A stretch of 64,000 bases of DNA from Metopolophium dirhodum. Lineage: Eukaryota > Arthropoda > Insecta > Hemiptera > Aphididae. Under the pieces are notes generated by a model. That model was given only the letters and a program-made list of their open reading frames with translations, ran no database searches and was not told where the DNA came from. The stretch's first letter is position 1, and each line of letters starts with the position of its first letter. The DNA is taken from the NCBI RefSeq assembly GCF_019925205.1, contig NC_083560.1:24571145-24635144 (forward strand), in the 5' to 3' direction. Positions 59,865 to 64,000 of the stretch are shown piece after piece. The position numbers were made by a program, and so were the translations under genes.

Positions 59865-62800
59865 GTGTGTATGTATGCATGTATGTGTATGTGTGTTTGT
59901 ATGTATGTATATATAAGTTCAGAATGAAAACTGAAGAGTACTGTATTATGTTTAATAGTATATTATAGTTTGTATGTGTATGGTTATATCATATTTATAT
60001 GATGCGTTTTATTGATATGTAAGTAATAAGTGTATAAATTGTATAATAATATGTTCAGGGGTTTGTGATAATGATGTGTGTATAATTGTTTAGATATATG
60101 TAAATACCTATGTATATTATATGTAGACTATATTATAATATATTTGAGTGTGTGTTTGTTTGAGAGGTATAACGTGTGTGTATGTATGTATGTATATATG
60201 AATGTATGTATGTATGAATATATATATATATATGTATGTATGTATGTGTATGTGTGTTTGTGTAAGTGCGTATGTAAGTAGGTATTTATAGATGTGATAA
60301 CTGATAACATAGATATGATAACGCGTTGGCGGGCTCGCGCGCGTTCGCGGCGGCCCTTTGTAAGGTATAGTGGTTGTGGTGGTGGGGGGAAATTATACAT
60401 CTTGTACGTATGCAAACGATTGTCGTAAACACCAGTTAAATGAGATAGAATATACCTTGTAATCATAAGCGAGTAAGTTGCGCAGCGGTGTGGTTGTCGT
60501 ATGGAAAGCGATCGGTTCGAGTTGTAATCCGGTTCGGCAAAAAAATTTTTAAATTATTTTCCGCGGCTAATTGATAGGGAAGAGTGGCGGGGGGATTATC
60601 GTACAAGTGCGTGATTGTTGGTGGGGGTATATGAAGAGCGGGGTAGCGGGGGGAATGTCGTGTACGTATGTGATAGATCTGCTCAACCCATGGGTTGAGC
60701 AGAGGTGTATAGATGTATACGGGTTGAGCAACGGGTTTCGCGGGTTGAGCCATCAGGTATGGGGTTGAGCCAGCAGGCTGGGGTTCCAGAACTCTCTTTT
60801 TTATCCTACTCATGCGCAACTAGACCTCCAAAACGTGGGCCAACAATATGATAATATTTCTAAAGAAAAAGTATGTCTCTGTCCTTATTTAAATTATAGA
60901 TTTATAGCATTGTTCAAAATTTGTGATCCAACACCACAATATAAAATATGATAGATACCAATTTGTTAAAAGTATGCTACACACACAATTTTTGTATCCG
61001 TCTACTAGTGCGTAACATGGTATATTTACGCTCAGCAGATCACGTTTAGCTTCTAATTTAAAAATTGAATTGACCCGATCTATAATGAAACTTAATTGTT
61101 AAGAACTATAAACAATAGGTACTCTTGTTTGTGTGGAGATTTTCTATGATAATTTAATTTTGAATGGGGCAAATTAAAAATGAATTTTTATTAATCACTT
61201 ATAAACTGAAATATCGTAAAAATCCCAGAATCAAACTACATAATATTCTTATCATTAAGCTTCAACATATTTCAATTTAATATAATTTGTATACCTACTG
61301 ACGAAGCTAACCCATGGGTTGAGCAGAGGTGTATAGATGTATACGGGTTGAGCAACGGGTTTCGCGGGTTGAGCCATCAGGTATGGGGTTGAGCCAGCAG
61401 GCTGGGGTTCCAGAACTCTCTTTTTTATCCTACTCGCATGCGTTGGGTACGATTGGTCAGTCCTGTGTCGAGCGGAACACCGGAATTGGAGGTCGAGGAA
61501 TGTCGGACGTACAACCTAATCTAACCTTTTTTTACGCAGGTTTTGTCAGCTGGTGTGCTCAATAACTGTCAATGTTGATACGATCGACCTGGGTCGGAGT
61601 CGTCGATTGAGAAACCTGGTGTCGGACGGTAACGCGAGTCGAGGGGACACGTCGTTCGAACGTGGTGAGCCAAAAACGATGGACTGTCCCCGTCGGCCGT
61701 CGCACATCGAGTCGTTGGTGGCGTGAGATCATTGTATTCTTAAGCAGTGCTCCTCATGACGAGTGGGGTGGGAGGGGGTACAGAGGATCGGAGTTATCCA
61801 ATTAATTTTAGCGTACCGTATTTTAAGTACTTATAATAGGACTACCCTAAAGAGAAGTTACCTTAATATGTCGAACGGTTTGGCCACAAAATCCAATACT
61901 GGTCCGATATACACTGTACATTTCACTAGGTGTGTTATTTGTCGGTCTTTAACCTTTAGTTATCAAAAGTAGTTTACAATTTTATTTTTATTTTGACCAG
62001 TATAATAATTGCTGATTTTTAGGTTAGGTTTTTGAAAATGTTTTTATAACATTAACTTCTCGATTTTTCTAGTTCAAAAAAATCTCTGACCATAAACTTC
62101 AAAGGAGGTTTTTGGAAGAAAATTGGATCTTGTTTGAACTTTGGGAGTTTGAAATAGAAAATGTTCGGAAACGGCCGATTCTGAAAAACAAATTAGATGA
62201 TATTTTTTAGTTTTTGTACAGGTTCACTCATTAATATATATACAGGTAATATGGTACCTATATTATATCGCAATCATACCTTCCTAACGCGTGTTAAATA
62301 CATCGTTTATTTATATTAAAAATAACACCCACGAGGGCACACCGAGTACAGTGCAAATACATAAAAAATATTATTATATTTACCTACATAGGCTATTAAA
62401 AGATATGCAACAAATTCTAGGACTGGTTTGTTATATCCCCGCTAGGGCATGTGAAAACTGTATAGACCACCCATGTTTGTCTCGTCGCCAACTATAATTT
62501 TTGTAAATGTAGAATATTGTAGATGTATCTTTATCAAAATTCTAATAACTGGTTGCTGAATTAATAAAAGAAATCTAAAGTATTCGAAAATATTCTAGTG
62601 TATTTAAAAATTCCATAAACAGAATTTGAAAAAAATATGTGTAATAAAGTAAAAATGGGGTGAGCATGCTTAAAAAATCACTTTGTTTAATATCAACTCC
62701 AAGCCTGACGAGAGGAATCATTCGTTTAAAAATAAACTATGAAATTATTGAAATATTAAAAATGCAAAATAATAAATTATATATATTTATTACACGAAAA

Positions 62801-64000
62801 CGAACTTATGAAAACTTAAATTATATTAATATTACCTATAGAATTTCAACTTTGAAGACAAATCCATAATATATAATATATTAATAATATATTCAAGTAA
62901 ACTTTCAAATAAAAATGTTGAATTTTCATCATTATTTTGTATTAATATAAATATTTAGGTATAAGTAGACGAATAGTATTATAAATCATTCATATTTTTG
63001 TATGCAACACACGCCAAGCAAATAAAAAATTTACAAAACCCAAACAGAAAATAGCGGTCATGACCAGGCCAACACTGCGGCTAGGTATATAATAATATTA
63101 GGATATCATTGATTATGAATACTATGTTGGTATTCATAACCAATGATAATACCTCTTAACTCGATACAATAATATTATCGTTGTATTTTGAAAATAATTA
63201 TTTTCGTCTTCGTGCTACGTCCGGGCTTATAATTTCATGGTCATAAAAAAGTGTTCAAAACAAATTTTCCGATATTATTATAGGTGAAGACTACCGTCTA
63301 TATCGTGTAATAACAAAATAATAAAAGTGTATTTGTGGTTCTGGTGTACATTAGACGAAGGTGTCAAGTGTGTCACGTAGTTGAGGAGTAAGTCACCGCA
63401 TTGGCGCATCTACAGGTGATGAGTGGGAGTGGGGGGGGGGGGGTATAACCCCCTGAAGACCAAAATATGTTCTATAATAATATGAATATTTAATTTTTAT
63501 TATGTGTAGACCACCATTAAACCAATGGGAGAGGGGGTACAATTTATATTTACAAAAGAAATTAATTGTTCAACTAGGTATTTTTTTTTTTGTCAAATAT
63601 AGAATTTTTACAGTTTTCAATCATTGGCAGATTGGTTTAGATTTCACCTTTGTCAAAGGTGGTACAGGAAAATACATCAGCTGAGAGTAATGATTATTGA
63701 AACAATAATATAGTGATAAAGTTATTTTTTTAAATTATTTTTTGAACTTTCTTTTTTAAGTCATCATATGGCTGAAGATTGTTTCGCGTATGATATAATG
63801 GCATTGCCACCACAAGATAATAGAATATTACAATTTTGTGTCTACATATTAGAAACATATTTAATCAACGACACAGAGTTTCCTTATACCAATATTTATA
63901 CAATTATATTGCCAGTCCTAAGTCAAAAAAATGATCACTGCATGTTCACTGCAGTATTTTTTAATAGTATTTCATCGTAGTGCACTTAATTGATAATCGT
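54717..64000 (-). repeat. Right arm of the giant palindrome (continues beyond the window)
   Basis: Near-identical reverse complement of 36,559-45,841, including all microsatellites, the GC-rich island, 127-bp repeats and the LTR. At its outer end (63,668-64,000) it is closer to segment A (13,578-13,910) than to the left arm: for example 'tgcagtattttttaatag' is shared with A, while the left arm has a changed patch at 36,596-36,612. The arm has no visible end in the window. Confidence 0.93.

Overview
The window is AT-rich eukaryotic DNA dominated by repeats and mobile elements. It is most likely from an aphid or a close hemipteran relative. That is inferred from the base composition, the frequent TAGGTA/TACCTA motifs, the dense families of short dispersed repeats, and the insect types of transposon present (P-like THAP element, copia, errantivirus-like retroelement with a baculovirus-F-type envelope). 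I see no complete, clearly cellular protein-coding gene. Every large ORF belongs to a transposable element.

Layout. (1) 1-4,709: AT-rich DNA with a tRNA-derived SINE-like stretch (~539-700) and an internally deleted P-superfamily transposon (911-2,579; 29-bp TIRs, 8-bp target duplication) that keeps a two-exon THAP reading frame. (2) 4,710-9,448: a complete, apparently intact Ty1/copia retrotransposon on the minus strand, with 272-bp LTRs differing at one base, 5-bp target duplication ATCTT, a half-tRNA-iMet primer site, a polypurine tract and a 1,321-aa polyprotein. It sits inside a dispersed repeat whose unoccupied paralogue lies at ~26.0 kb. (3) 9,449-36,558: a mosaic of dispersed, inverted and duplicated repeats with no convincing gene. 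Three related segments stand out (13,578-16,183; 31,411-32,370; 33,757-36,876), together with two small GC-richer coding-like islands (18.8-19.1 kb and 30.1-30.5 kb). (4) 36,559-64,000: a giant palindrome. The left arm (36,559-45,841) is almost identical to the reverse complement of the right arm (54,717-64,000, continuing past the window). Over about 9.3 kb the paired coordinates always sum to 100,558-100,562, so net length change is only a few bases.

The ~8.9-kb palindrome spacer (45,842-54,716) holds the most interesting object: a minus-strand, errantivirus-like endogenous retroelement. Its gene order is gag, protease, an OTU-like cysteine protease domain, then a class-F fusion envelope with furin site and C-terminal membrane anchor, then a polypurine tract and 3' LTR. 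Reverse transcriptase, RNase H and integrase are absent and no 5' LTR is present. Gag, the short middle frame and the protease-OTU frame are linked by two slippery heptamers, each placed for -1 frameshifting. The right arm carries, at the matching position, a solo LTR with an intact 4-bp GTAT target duplication. The same insertion therefore seems to exist as a coding remnant in one arm and as a solo LTR in the other.

How the parts could work together: the copia element has everything needed for its own transposition. The P-like element would need transposase from elsewhere, and its truncated THAP protein could act as a repressor. The gag-pro-OTU-env element would need pol in trans or may simply be a deletion remnant.
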